In this document: piece after piece, positions 18,103 through 27,137 of the stretch
Layout: the number at the start of each line of letters is the position of its first letter
Numbering within the stretch: position 1 is the stretch's first letter
Assembly: GCA_024711345.1 (NCBI GenBank)
Contig: JANJTA010000035.1
Location: forward strand, 62,001 to 126,000
DNA from: Rhodanobacter sp.
GTDB lineage: Bacteria > Pseudomonadota > Gammaproteobacteria > Xanthomonadales > Rhodanobacteraceae
Length of the DNA stretch: 64,000 bases
Direction of reading: 5' to 3'
Notes under the pieces: generated by a model
Database searches by the model: none
Seen by the model: only the letters and a program-made list of their open reading frames with translations
What the model was told of the DNA's origin: nothing
Program-made: the position numbers and the translations under genes

Positions 18103-19131
18103 ATGCGCAACACGACCCTCAACCACAAAACCCTCAACACCGCTTTGTTCGCCGGCGCGCTTGCCCTGGCCGCGATGGTCCCGGCGCATGCCCAGGTGCT
18201 GGGCGGCGGCTCGCTCGGCGGCGGCATCGCCGGCGGCCTGGGCGGCCCGATCAACTCCACGATGGGCCAGGTGGGCGGCCAGATCGGCGGCTCCGCGCGC
18301 GGCATGGGCAACCTCCATGCCCCCGACATCAACACGCGCGCTGCCGAACGGCGCGCCGAGCGCCTGCGCCAGCGCGCCGCGGCGACCGCCGCTTCGGCGA
18401 CCAACAGCGCCGGCCAGACCGCCCGCCAGGTGAACGGCCAGGCGGCCGCTAACGCCGCCGCCGGCCTCACCGGTGCGGCCGGCGCCAACGCCGGCACCGC
18501 CGGCAACCAGGCTGCGCTGGGTGGCGCTGGCGAACTGGGCTCGACTGCGACCGGCGCCGTCGATGCTTCTGGCATGCGCGACGCCGCGACCGGTGCCGCC
18601 GGCCAAGCCGCCAGCCAGGCCCGTTCAGCCGTCTCGACGGCCAAACGCGGGACCCGGGGCGCACTGGACCGTGTACAGAACACGGCCGGCAACGCCTCCG
18701 CGAGCGCCGAGGGTGCGGCCGAAGGTTCGGCCAACGCCGGCCTGAGCGCCGCCCGCCAAGCCGCCGCCACCGGCACCCAGTCGGCGCATACCGCCGGCTC
18801 GCTCGGCACGGACGCGGCCGGCAGCGCGTCGCAGGCCAGCTCGGCCGGCGCGAACGCTGCCAGCCAGCCGTCGGGTGACGCGCCGACCACGCCGCGCCTG
18901 CTGCCGCGCGCATCCAGCGCCGTGCGCAACGCCGGGAACCAATCGGTCGACGCATCCGGTTCGGGCACGGCCCGCGGCAACACCGATGCGAACGCCGGCT
19001 CGACCGCGGGCAGCAGCGGCTCGGCCAACGCCGGGGGCCAGGCCCGCGCGCACGGCTCGGCCCGCAGCGGCATCTCCGCCTCGGCGCAGGCCGACGGCAG
19101 CGCCGACGCCAGCGCGAACGCGCAGCACTGA
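18103..19131 (+). CDS. Ala/Gly/Ser-rich exported low-complexity protein
   Basis: This 342-aa protein of unknown function has a signal peptide (cleavage near VPAHA, residue 30), a Gly-rich mature N-terminus (VLGGGSLGGGIAGGLGGP), and a short charged helical patch (AAERRAERLRQRAAA). About 240 residues dominated by Ala, Gly, Ser, Asn and Thr follow, with no Cys. Composition suggests a surface or periplasmic filament/coat protein, but no family is recognised. AGGAGGT 6 nt before ATG 18103 fixes the start. It is likely in one operon with the upstream S8 protease, which could be its processing enzyme. A strong terminator follows. Confidence 0.75.
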   Translation: MRNTTLNHKTLNTALFAGALALAAMVPAHAQVLGGGSLGGGIAGGLGGPINSTMGQVGGQIGGSARGMGNLHAPDINTRAAERRAERLRQRAAATAASATNSAGQTARQVNGQAAANAAAGLTGAAGANAGTAGNQAALGGAGELGSTATGAVDASGMRDAATGAAGQAASQARSAVSTAKRGTRGALDRVQNTAGNASASAEGAAEGSANAGLSAARQAAATGTQSAHTAGSLGTDAAGSASQASSAGANAASQPSGDAPTTPRLLPRASSAVRNAGNQSVDASGSGTARGNTDANAGSTAGSSGSANAGGQARAHGSARSGISASAQADGSADASANAQH

Positions 19132-19153
19132 GCGGCAAGCAGCGTAAAAACCC

Positions 19154-19183
19154 AGGAGCCCCCGCTTGCGGGGGCTCCTTCGT
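19154..19183 (+). terminator. Rho-independent terminator after the Ala/Gly-rich gene
   Basis: AGGAGCCCCCGC-TT-GCGGGGGCTCCT is a perfect 12-bp stem followed by TCGT. It is flanked by AAAAA upstream, so it may work in both directions between the convergent units. Confidence 0.85.
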
Positions 19184-19214
19184 CAGGCACAGGGTGAAAA
19201 GCTGAGCACTTGGG

Positions 19215-19931
19215 TCAGTAGCTCCAATGCTCGTTGCGTACCGGCAAGCGATTGAGCATGTCACGGCGGTCGTGCCAGTTTGGAATCAGCTTGTTCATCC
19301 ACGCCACGAACTGGTCGTTGTGGGTTGGCTCGCGCAGGTGCACCAATTCGTGCACCACGATGTATTCGAGACACTCAGGTGGCTTCTTGGCCAGTTCGGT
19401 GTTGAGGCGGATATTCCGCGCCTTCGGGTTGCAGCTTCCCCACTTCGTTTTCATGTGCTGCACATAGAAGTGCTCAGTCCGTACACCGACGATCGGTTCC
19501 CACTTCGCCAGCAACTCCGGTACGGCGAGCTTCAAATTGCCGCGGTACCAGTCAGCCAGCAGAACCTCGCGTTTCTTCACGTCCGTGCCAGGGCGAACCT
19601 GTAGCCGCAGATGCCTGTGCATCAGCCGGATCGAAGGACGCGCCTCCACTTCGACGATCTGCAACAGGTAACGCCGTCCCCAGACATAGTGGCTTTCGCG
19701 CTCCAGGTATTCGCGTGGCGTTTCCCGTTCCTGCGCGAGCAGCTTTTTCTGCTGCTGCCTGATCCAGCCGAGCTTGTTGATGGCAAACAGCCGGATCGCA
19801 TCCAGCTCCATCCACTCCGGCGCGGCAATGCGAACCTTCCCGGCCGGCGGGTACACGCCGAGATGGATGTTCTTGATGTTCTTCCGAACCACATCCACGC
19901 GGACGCTGCCCAAATCGAGCCGGGTGACCAT
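19215..19931 (-). CDS. YgjP-like (DUF45/M48-type) metallopeptidase
   Basis: This 238-aa cytoplasmic protein has a C-terminal zinc-peptidase domain: HELVH (194-198) with third ligand H204 in EPTHNDQF, preceded by the family signature MKTKWGSCNPKARNIRLNTEL. These SprT/WSS1-related proteins often sit beside type I restriction genes. A role in clearing protein-DNA or restriction complexes has been speculated but is not established. Its ATG overlaps the hsdR stop by one base (TGATG), so it belongs to the hsdR transcript. It is the last gene of the defence locus. Confidence 0.88.
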   Translation of the reverse strand: MVTRLDLGSVRVDVVRKNIKNIHLGVYPPAGKVRIAAPEWMELDAIRLFAINKLGWIRQQQKKLLAQERETPREYLERESHYVWGRRYLLQIVEVEARPSIRLMHRHLRLQVRPGTDVKKREVLLADWYRGNLKLAVPELLAKWEPIVGVRTEHFYVQHMKTKWGSCNPKARNIRLNTELAKKPPECLEYIVVHELVHLREPTHNDQFVAWMNKLIPNWHDRRDMLNRLPVRNEHWSY

Positions 19932-22900
19932 CAGTATTCCGGCTGCTGTTTGATGATGTCGAACAGACGCTCAACTTCGGCCACATCGTTGCCGAGCAGA
20001 GGCAACAAGGCCTCACGCTTGATGTGATTTTCCTTGGCAGTATTCCCGCGCCAGTCCGCATGCCGCTCGCGCCTGACCGCCTCGTCGATGTCCACCGCCA
20101 GCTTCAGCTTGGGATCGGGCATGGGCAATGGGCCAGCCTCATCCTGGAGATTCATCGCTGCAGCCGGAACCGGCGGCATCCTGAGATTGTCGTAGATCGC
20201 CCGCAGTCCCACGCTGCGTTTCAATACTTCCGGAATGTCGTCAGCGTGGCCCGCTTGCACCTTGCCAACCAAGTCGGCGATCTTCCTCAGGTACTCCTCG
20301 TACTTGTCTGCCTGTTCCTTGCGGAACTTGATCACTTCGTCCAGCAACGCCGACATCTTGGCGTAGTACGCCGGATTGTTCAGATGCTCCTGGATGATCT
20401 TGCTGCGGACATTGTTCTCGATGGTTTCGGCTATCGCATCCTTGTTGCCCTTGATGCCCTCAGGCAACGTGCTGACCGCCTCGGCCATTCCGCTCCTGGC
20501 GATCAGATCCAGCAGCCCGAGATCGTCGAACGGAGAAATCTTTCGGGGTGCCTTCGCCTCGATATAGGTGTCGATGAGGTGGCGCATGTCCGCCTCGTAC
20601 GGTTTCAGGTCGAGCGTCTCGCCGCTGGCCCGGCGAATGACTTCGCGAAGATCGGTGAAGCGCTTGACCTCGCCCTTGATGCGTTTGATGTCGCCACCGT
20701 CGTAGCCGGCCCCGGACAGGTCGTCCGCGAGATTGCCGTACGCGCGCAGCAGCGCCACCGCGGCCTTGTACAGCGCCACACGGCGTGGCTCGCGCTCTTT
20801 CAGATCGGAAGGTATTTCCGTGTTGCCACAGAAATAACGGATGTGGTCCAGATCGCTTTTCGGTGGCTCGACCGGCTCGCACAACAGCACCAGCGCCTCA
20901 AGCGCGCTGTCCAGCCGCTCACGGCCTTTCTCAAGCCGATCCTGCATCAGCACTTCCGGATCGGCACCGCCCGCACTGTGGTCCAGTTCGGACGAATACA
21001 CCTGCAGCGCACCGGTGCCCTGTTCGTTCACCAGCTTCTTGAACAGGTCCTTGTAGTCGACGATGTAGCCAAAGTCCTTGTCGTCGCCATCGAGCCGGTT
21101 GGTGCGGCAGATCGCCTGGAACAGCCCGTGATCCTGCATCGACTTGTCGATGTAGAGATACGTGCATGGCGGCGCATCGAAGCCGGTCAGCAGCTTGTCC
21201 ACCACGATCAGCAGCCGCATGTTGGACGGCTGTTCGACGAACAGCTTCTTGGCGCGATCCTCGTAGGTTTCCGTCTTGCTCTTGCCCGACTGCGCTTCCA
21301 CGTCTTTCAGCAGATCGGTATAGGTCTTGTAGATGACCTGCTTGTCGGTGTCGTTGTTGGCGCCGGTTTCCTCCAGCGTCACGTCCTTCGCCTGCGGGTT
21401 GTACGACGTCACCACGGCGCAGCGACCCTTGAGCGGCGTCTGCTGGAACAGGTTGAAGTAATTGCAGGCGTCCAGAATGCTGCGCGCCACCAGAATGGCA
21501 TTGCCCCGTTCGCTGGACAGTCGCGGCTTCACGCTGAAATCGAACACCATGTCCTCGACCACCCGCTCCATGCGGGAGCGGGAGCTGAGCACGCGCTGCA
21601 AGGTGCCCCAGGTTTTCTTCAGCTCGTCCTTCTGCCAGTCATTCAAGCCCTTGGTCTTGGCCTCGAACCATTGGTCGATCTTTTCGGGGGAACCCAGCTT
21701 CTGGTCGATGTCCCGCGCCTCGTAGACCAGATCCAGCACGACCTCATCCTGCACCGCCTCGCTGAACTTGTAGGTGTGGATGTAGCCGCCAAACACTTCC
21801 AGACTGGTCTGCTTGTCCTTCTTCAGCAGCGGCGTGCCGGTGAAGCCGATGAATACCGCGTTCGGCATCATCGCCGCCATCACCTTGTGCAGCTTGCCGC
21901 TCTGCGTGCGATGGCACTCGTCCACGAACACGAACACTTCGCCCACCGTCGCGCTGGGCTGACCCTGCAGGTCGGCGATGAACTGGTCGAAGTCATCCAC
22001 GTCGCGCCGGCCGAACTTGTGCACCAGCGAACACAGCAGGCGCGGTGCGGCCTGGCTCAGCTGGTGCACCAGGTCGCGCCCACTGCTGGTGCGATAGATC
22101 TTCTCGCCCGCATCGTGAAACACCCGCTCGATCTGCTTGTCCAGCTCGTCGCGGTCGGTGATCACCACCACGCGGGCATGCGGATTGTCCTGCAGCAGCC
22201 ACTTGGCCAGCAGCACCATCACGATGCTCTTGCCGCTGCCCTGGGTATGCCAGATGATGCCGCCTTTGCGTTGGCGGGCATGCTGCTGCGCGGCCTTGAT
22301 GCCGAAATACTGGTGCACCCGCGGCACCTTCTTGATGCCGCCGTCGAACAGCACGAAATCGTGGATCAGCTCGATCAGCCGCTCCTTGCGGCACATCTTC
22401 AACAGGTACTTGTCCAGCTTGTAACGGCTGTCGTCGGCCTCGTCCTCCTTCCACTTCAGGAAGAACTTCTCCTCCGTCTTGATCGTGCCGTACTGCAGCC
22501 CCTCCGAATCGTTGCCGGCAAACACGAATTGCACCGTGCTGAAAAACCACTCGTTGAACGCCGGCTGCTGGTTGGAAAGCAATTGGCGGATGCCATCGCC
22601 AATACTGACCCGGCTGTTCTTCAACTCGATCACTGCGACGGCGAGGCCATTGATGTACAGCACCAGGTCGGGCCGCCGCTCAAAGCCGCCCTTGAGGGTG
22701 ACCTCCTCGGCGATGGCGAAATCATTGGCTTCGGGATCGGCCCAGTCGATCAGGTGCACCGTCTCATGGTTGCGTCCCACCTGCGTCTGTACCGGTATGC
22801 CATAACGGAGCAACTGATAGACGGCCTGATTGTTCTCGTACAGGGTGCGGCTGGGGTTGTCTGCTTCGGTGTGCAACTTGTGCAGTGCCACGCCGATTTG

Positions 22901-23071
22901 CGCTGGGGAGCAGCCGCGCCGGGTGAGCCAGTCGCTCAGTAGGCCGTCCTCGATCTGGCGATTGTTGTCGCGATCACTCCAGTCGCCGAGCCCGTGATAC
23001 TTCAACTCGTCCCGGAACAGCGCCATCACGCGGTTCTGGGTGACCCGTTCCGGCTTGCTGATGTCATTCAT
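19931..23071 (-). CDS. hsdR: Type I restriction enzyme, R subunit
   Basis: This is the ATP-dependent translocase/endonuclease subunit of a type I R-M system. The 1046-aa protein has an N-terminal PD-(D/E)xK nuclease (D135, E149, K151 in PDLVLYI...AVIELK). An SF2 helicase core follows, with Walker A HTQGSGKS (275-282) and DECHR (384-388), and then a helical C-terminal HsdM-contact region. All catalytic motifs look intact, so restriction should be active. It is separated from fic by 288 nt that contain a small opposite-strand reading frame, so it may have its own promoter. A metallopeptidase gene follows with a 1-nt overlap. Confidence 0.95.
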   Translation of the reverse strand: MNDISKPERVTQNRVMALFRDELKYHGLGDWSDRDNNRQIEDGLLSDWLTRRGCSPAQIGVALHKLHTEADNPSRTLYENNQAVYQLLRYGIPVQTQVGRNHETVHLIDWADPEANDFAIAEEVTLKGGFERRPDLVLYINGLAVAVIELKNSRVSIGDGIRQLLSNQQPAFNEWFFSTVQFVFAGNDSEGLQYGTIKTEEKFFLKWKEDEADDSRYKLDKYLLKMCRKERLIELIHDFVLFDGGIKKVPRVHQYFGIKAAQQHARQRKGGIIWHTQGSGKSIVMVLLAKWLLQDNPHARVVVITDRDELDKQIERVFHDAGEKIYRTSSGRDLVHQLSQAAPRLLCSLVHKFGRRDVDDFDQFIADLQGQPSATVGEVFVFVDECHRTQSGKLHKVMAAMMPNAVFIGFTGTPLLKKDKQTSLEVFGGYIHTYKFSEAVQDEVVLDLVYEARDIDQKLGSPEKIDQWFEAKTKGLNDWQKDELKKTWGTLQRVLSSRSRMERVVEDMVFDFSVKPRLSSERGNAILVARSILDACNYFNLFQQTPLKGRCAVVTSYNPQAKDVTLEETGANNDTDKQVIYKTYTDLLKDVEAQSGKSKTETYEDRAKKLFVEQPSNMRLLIVVDKLLTGFDAPPCTYLYIDKSMQDHGLFQAICRTNRLDGDDKDFGYIVDYKDLFKKLVNEQGTGALQVYSSELDHSAGGADPEVLMQDRLEKGRERLDSALEALVLLCEPVEPPKSDLDHIRYFCGNTEIPSDLKEREPRRVALYKAAVALLRAYGNLADDLSGAGYDGGDIKRIKGEVKRFTDLREVIRRASGETLDLKPYEADMRHLIDTYIEAKAPRKISPFDDLGLLDLIARSGMAEAVSTLPEGIKGNKDAIAETIENNVRSKIIQEHLNNPAYYAKMSALLDEVIKFRKEQADKYEEYLRKIADLVGKVQAGHADDIPEVLKRSVGLRAIYDNLRMPPVPAAAMNLQDEAGPLPMPDPKLKLAVDIDEAVRRERHADWRGNTAKENHIKREALLPLLGNDVAEVERLFDIIKQQPEY

Positions 23072-23161
23072 TCGCTGCCCCTGTACTCAAGCTGGATCCC
23101 ACGCCGCCAGCCTCCCGTTTTCGTGCTGAATAGCACGACGCTACCCGGTATAATGGACGCC

Positions 23162-23350
23162 ATGAAACCTGCCAAGCCTACCGCCCTTGCCAAACCGCGA
23201 GGCGCTGCCAAAGCGCCGAGCCAGAAGGCGATCACCCGTGCGGTGACCAGCTCCACGGCCATCGAGACGGGCAAGAGCATCCGCCAGCTAGAGCGCACAC
23301 TGCGCAACAGCAAGTCGGGCAAGTTCTTCGACATCAAGCTGGCCCGCTGA
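23162..23350 (+). CDS. Small basic hypothetical protein antisense to the hsd operon
   Basis: This 62-aa lysine/arginine-rich reading frame is the only plus-strand coding candidate within the defence locus, between hsdR and fic. A consensus TATAAT (23149-23154) ends 8 nt before ATG 23162, which would give a leaderless transcript. ATG 23153 (65 aa) is inside that -10 box and less likely. The sequence includes SSTAIETGKSIRQLERTLRNS, with a helix-like C-terminal half. SSTAIET is one residue off the (S/T)xxxE(G/N) inhibitory motif of Fic antitoxins, which may be chance. It converges on fic with a 9-nt gap. Unknown function, and possibly not expressed. Confidence 0.4.
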   Translation: MKPAKPTALAKPRGAAKAPSQKAITRAVTSSTAIETGKSIRQLERTLRNSKSGKFFDIKLAR

Positions 23351-23359
23351 AAACCTGGC

Positions 23360-23977
23360 TCAATCGGCGCGCGCCAAAGCCACCAGTTGCCGCATCGCCG
23401 AGTAGTCGCCAGCCATGCCGGCGTGGATCGCCTTGAAATACCCCTCCTTGTCCGCGTCCCACGCACTGTAATCCAGCGGTTCGTTACCTGCCTGCACCGA
23501 CATAACGTCCGCCAGCAGCCGCGACAGCCGTCCGTTCCCCTCGCGAAACGGATGGATCAGGATGAACTCCACGTGGGTCACAGCGATCGCTTCGAGCAGC
23601 GCGTCATCGCTGAAGTCGTGGCAAGGGGTGAAGCGCGCCAGGCAGTCGCGTTCGAATACGCTCAACAAGCGCGGGATCTGTGCTGCTGCCGCGAACTGAA
23701 AATCACGCTTGCCCATGTTCACGGAACGCTCCTGGCCGGCCCAGCCATAGACGTTGCCCAACCAGCGCCAGTGCCAGGTTTTCAGGTCCGCCACGCGCAA
23801 GCGCCGGTCCGGCAAGTCCTCGACCAGCACCGCCTGATAGAGCTGTTCAAGCAGCAGCAATTCGACGGCATCAATTTCTTCGCTGTCGGTGATACCGAGC
23901 TTGTTGCGCAGCACCCGATCGCCGGAACCCGGCTCATAGGCGCCTTGCGCGTCCCCTGCATTGTAGCGGTTGCTCAC
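23360..23977 (-). CDS. fic: Fic-domain protein (probable AMP-transferase)
   Basis: This 205-aa protein has the complete Fic motif HPFREGNGR, containing the catalytic His and the Mg-binding acidic residue, in a helical domain beginning LKTWHWRWLGNVYGWAGQER. Fic enzymes transfer AMP (or other phosphate-linked groups) to hydroxyls of target proteins and often act as toxins. No clear inhibitory (S/T)xxxE(G/N) helix is seen in its own sequence. GTG 23977 overlaps the DUF262 gene stop by 4 nt (GTGA), which makes it the likely start; the longer frame to 24046 lies inside that gene. It is co-transcribed with hsdM-hsdS-DUF262. Confidence 0.9.
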   Translation of the reverse strand: MSNRYNAGDAQGAYEPGSGDRVLRNKLGITDSEEIDAVELLLLEQLYQAVLVEDLPDRRLRVADLKTWHWRWLGNVYGWAGQERSVNMGKRDFQFAAAAQIPRLLSVFERDCLARFTPCHDFSDDALLEAIAVTHVEFILIHPFREGNGRLSRLLADVMSVQAGNEPLDYSAWDADKEGYFKAIHAGMAGDYSAMRQLVALARAD

Positions 23978-25926
23978 GCAGGCACATCCTCCGCTACCAC
24001 CTCGGTCATCACGTACTGCTGGAACTCGCCAACGTCTGTGAAACAACGAAATCCCGCCTGGCTGGCAAGCGCGATCGTTCCCGCGCTCTCGTTCAGCAGT
24101 ACCGCCACGGGCTCGCTCAGCTCCTCCTGCAAGCCGCTGGGCCAGGCCAGGTCGAACACCGCCTTCTGCTCGCCGGTGTCGGGGTCGGAGAAATCAAACG
24201 CCAGCTCGCCGCGCGGCAGGCCTTGCGCCTCCACCCAGTCGTTCAGCTCTTCAAGTCGCTGTTCTTCCTCTTCGTCCGCAATGCCACCGCTGACCGCGGC
24301 GGCGGCCGGCACCGCCAGCGGGCGACCGGCCATCCAGCGCGTATCCCCATGCAACAACTCGGTCATGCACTGGTTGACCGCGTCGGCGAGCAGCGCCCTG
24401 CGTGCGTCGAGAAAGGCGGGGTAGTTCTCGATCTTCCACAGCAACTGATCCATCGGAATCCACTGCGAGGCCAGCGCGCCGGGGTGCGCCCGCTCGATTT
24501 CAGGAAAATACTCCTCCGGCAGCCGGTCACTGATATTGAGGTTGGTGTCCTTGGTCAGAAAGCAGAAGTTGGCCAGCGCATTCACGTCCGCGCGCATGAA
24601 TTTCTTCTTGTAGAGCTGCGCCTTGGGGAAGATGTGGTGCACCTCCAGTTTGCTCATCTTGCCGAGCAGGCTGGATTTCAGCGCCAGGCCGGTGCCCCAG
24701 TCGCGGGCATGGCTCATCCGGGTCAGCAGGTACAGCACGGGATAGAAGCGCGCGCCGAGGCTGGAACCGGTGAAGTTGCCCGGCTCCACACTGAGCCCGC
24801 CGTGCCACAGGCGCAGTTGCTCCAGCAGTTTGTCCAAGCCGCCATCGGCGCCTTCCAGCGCGCCGAGGTCCTGGTCGATGAACGACTCGGTGGAACCGGA
24901 GAAGCGCCCCCACATGCCGGCCTGGGCAAACCAGAACAGCAGCTTGTCGCGCTCCTTCTCGTTGATCTGACCGGGGTGCTGATCCAGGTAGCGCACGATA
25001 ACCGGCACGCCGAAGCGGCCGAAGAACACCCGGTCGTGATCCAGTCCGAGCCGACCGCCGATCAGGTTCAGGCTGGTGTCGATGTATTTGGTGGCCCGCT
25101 TCAGGCCGTTCTGCACTTCGTCGGCGGTCTTGCCATCCAGAAACTGGAACTTCGCCTCGCCGGTCAACACCGTATTCACCGAGCGCAGCAGCCAGTCCAG
25201 ATTGAAGTGGTAGCCCGCCCCAGTCCACTCGGCGAGCTTGGCCTTCATCATGTCGCGCGCTTCGGGCCAGTCGGCGCAGATCTTGGCCAGCGCCAGATCG
25301 CCCTTGGACAGCTTGGTGCCACCGCTGTTGACGCGGTTGAAGATGTCGACCACCACATCCAGCGTCTTGTCCGCGCCGGTCACTTCCTCCACGTGCAGGT
25401 CGATGTCGGCCACACTCAGCAAACGACTGAGGCGTGCCACGTACTCGCCGATCTTCGGCGCCAGCTCCGGCTGCGTGCCGAGCCGGGTCACGAACTCGCC
25501 CAGCCCGGACGTGCCCTTCTTCATCAACTCGGTCACGTCGACCCACAGCGGATCGTCACGCATCTTCACCGGCTGATAAAACGCAAACGTCTGCTCCTCC
25601 AGATGAAAGCGCAGACCCGAGAATACCTGCGGGTTGCCATCGAAGAATCGCGGCGGCTTGCCGCGCATCACGCCATACAGCGAGGTCATCCGCTGCTGGC
25701 CATCCAGCAGCAACTTCACCACGCCTGCCGCCAGCGTGCCGTCACCGCGATGGGAAGCCCCACTCGACTCGGTCACCCATACCAGCAACCCGCCCACCGG
25801 ATGTCTGCGATACAGCGAATCAAACAGGCCGCGTATCTGGTCACGGTTCCACACGTAGCCGCGCTGGAACTCGGGCAGCGCCATGTGCCCGCTGTCGATG
25901 TGATCGAGGATGGTGGAGATTTTCAT
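23974..25926 (-). CDS. GmrSD/DUF262-type nuclease embedded in the type I R-M operon
   Basis: This is a 650-aa single-chain DUF262-DUF1524-like protein. The N-terminal ParB/Srx-like nucleotide-hydrolysing domain shows LPEFQRGYVW (17-26) and the hallmark DGQQR (75-79), plus FNRVNSGGTKLSKGDLALAK. The C-terminal HNH/His-Me finger region has EVHHIFPKAQL (428-438) and N452/N462. Families with this architecture (GmrSD, BrxU, SspE-like) cut modified or phage DNA. The last ~110 residues form an extra acidic domain I do not recognise. It overlaps hsdS and fic by 4 nt each, so it is made with the methylase complex. It could be a type IV-like second defence layer. Confidence 0.85.
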   Translation of the reverse strand: MKISTILDHIDSGHMALPEFQRGYVWNRDQIRGLFDSLYRRHPVGGLLVWVTESSGASHRGDGTLAAGVVKLLLDGQQRMTSLYGVMRGKPPRFFDGNPQVFSGLRFHLEEQTFAFYQPVKMRDDPLWVDVTELMKKGTSGLGEFVTRLGTQPELAPKIGEYVARLSRLLSVADIDLHVEEVTGADKTLDVVVDIFNRVNSGGTKLSKGDLALAKICADWPEARDMMKAKLAEWTGAGYHFNLDWLLRSVNTVLTGEAKFQFLDGKTADEVQNGLKRATKYIDTSLNLIGGRLGLDHDRVFFGRFGVPVIVRYLDQHPGQINEKERDKLLFWFAQAGMWGRFSGSTESFIDQDLGALEGADGGLDKLLEQLRLWHGGLSVEPGNFTGSSLGARFYPVLYLLTRMSHARDWGTGLALKSSLLGKMSKLEVHHIFPKAQLYKKKFMRADVNALANFCFLTKDTNLNISDRLPEEYFPEIERAHPGALASQWIPMDQLLWKIENYPAFLDARRALLADAVNQCMTELLHGDTRWMAGRPLAVPAAAAVSGGIADEEEEQRLEELNDWVEAQGLPRGELAFDFSDPDTGEQKAVFDLAWPSGLQEELSEPVAVLLNESAGTIALASQAGFRCFTDVGEFQQYVMTEVVAEDVPA

Positions 25927-27137
25927 ATCAGGCGAATCCTTCCGGTAAGCAGCTCCTGCATCATGCCCTGCTTGAGCTGGTGGGTCTTGGCGAGGCGGGT
26001 TTCCAGTTCGGCGAGTTCGGTGTCCATGTCGGTGAGGATGGTGGCGATGGCGGTTTGCTCCTCACCCAACGGAACGTCCAGTTCAATTTGCTCAATCGTC
26101 CGCGCGTTGAGGCTGGGCACGCCTGATGCCTCGTTGTGCTTTCTCCAGTCGATCAGGCAAAACCGATAGAACAAATACTTGGGTACGTTCGGCTCATGAA
26201 TCACTGAATAAAAAAGTGTGTCTACAGACCAGAATGGCGTGTCCATGTATTGCGGTCGATCAATCGTTCCCTTCCGACCGATGAGGACCGAGGGCTTGTC
26301 ATACAGAAATCGACTAGACAAGCCGATCTGCCCGCCCGTCGCGAGAATGGGGTATCTCCCGCTCTCGTTCTCCACGGCATGCTGGCTCTTGCCATGCATG
26401 ATGGAAAGCAGATTTCCAATATTCTTTGTCTGCCAAGGGCCGTCGAAACCAGGCAGACGTTGCTTGCAGGTCAGCAACACCTGCATGGTGCCTTGCTTGA
26501 TCTGGCGCTTCTTGGCGATGAGCTGTTCCAGCGATTCGATCAGCGTGTCCGCATCGCTCAAGGCCTCGGCGATGGCTTCTTGCTCGACTTTCCCGGGAAG
26601 TGGGATAGGAACTTCTTCGAACTTGTCCTTCGGAAGATGGGCGATGCTTGTCTGCGTGACGAAGTTCTGGAGCACCCCGGAAGCCGCGTACTTACGAAGA
26701 ACATTTAGCATCAATGCTGGGCTATAGCCGCGCTTCGAACGCAGACGATGCAACGCCTTCTGGTAGTAACACTCATCGAGTTCATTGCGCCAGATTGCGG
26801 CCCGACCAACCTCTCCGCCCTCGCAAACAAGTAAGTCGCCATCGCGAAGTCGGTAGCGTTGCAGATCACGTGCAGTGAGCTTTATTTGTCCAATGCATGT
26901 CGGATCGACGCGCCCCCACTGAACAGCTCGATTCCCGAGGAAAGGCTTGGATGTTCCGACGTTCTTTTCAGCATCCAGCATCTTTCCCAGTTGAACCGAA
27001 AATTCGACGCCTACCGTGGAAATCTCCCAATCCTCTGGAACGACGCCCGCTTCGGTCAGTTTGTATCCGGGCGACGCCGCATCTACTGATAGCTCAGACA
27101 GGCTCGAATAATTGGCCTCAGTCCCCTTCACCGCCAT
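25923..27137 (-). CDS. hsdS: Type I restriction enzyme, specificity subunit
   Basis: This is the DNA-recognition subunit for both the methylase and the restriction complex. The 404-aa protein has two target-recognition domains (about 25-190 and 245-360). They are separated by a central conserved helix (EQEAIAEALSDADTLIESLE ... QIKQGTMQVLLT) and closed by a matching one (EEQTAIATILTDMDTELAELE ... LKQGMMQELLTG). Base composition is visibly more AT-rich inside both TRDs than in neighbouring genes, as is common for recombining specificity genes. The start ATG 27137 overlaps the hsdM 3' end by 10 nt; the longer frame is an hsdM shadow. It overlaps the DUF262 gene by 4 nt. Confidence 0.92.
   Translation of the reverse strand: MAVKGTEANYSSLSELSVDAASPGYKLTEAGVVPEDWEISTVGVEFSVQLGKMLDAEKNVGTSKPFLGNRAVQWGRVDPTCIGQIKLTARDLQRYRLRDGDLLVCEGGEVGRAAIWRNELDECYYQKALHRLRSKRGYSPALMLNVLRKYAASGVLQNFVTQTSIAHLPKDKFEEVPIPLPGKVEQEAIAEALSDADTLIESLEQLIAKKRQIKQGTMQVLLTCKQRLPGFDGPWQTKNIGNLLSIMHGKSQHAVENESGRYPILATGGQIGLSSRFLYDKPSVLIGRKGTIDRPQYMDTPFWSVDTLFYSVIHEPNVPKYLFYRFCLIDWRKHNEASGVPSLNARTIEQIELDVPLGEEQTAIATILTDMDTELAELETRLAKTHQLKQGMMQELLTGRIRLI

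Noticed and set aside
16641..19190. An 849-aa minus-strand frame across the S8 protease and the Ala/Gly-rich gene.
   Set aside because: Ala/Pro/Arg-only composition typical of shadows; the plus-strand genes have signal peptides, ribosome sites and catalytic motifs.
20024..22942. A 972-aa plus-strand frame opposite hsdR.
   Set aside because: Antisense shadow of hsdR, with low-complexity His/Gln/Leu composition and no recognisable motif.
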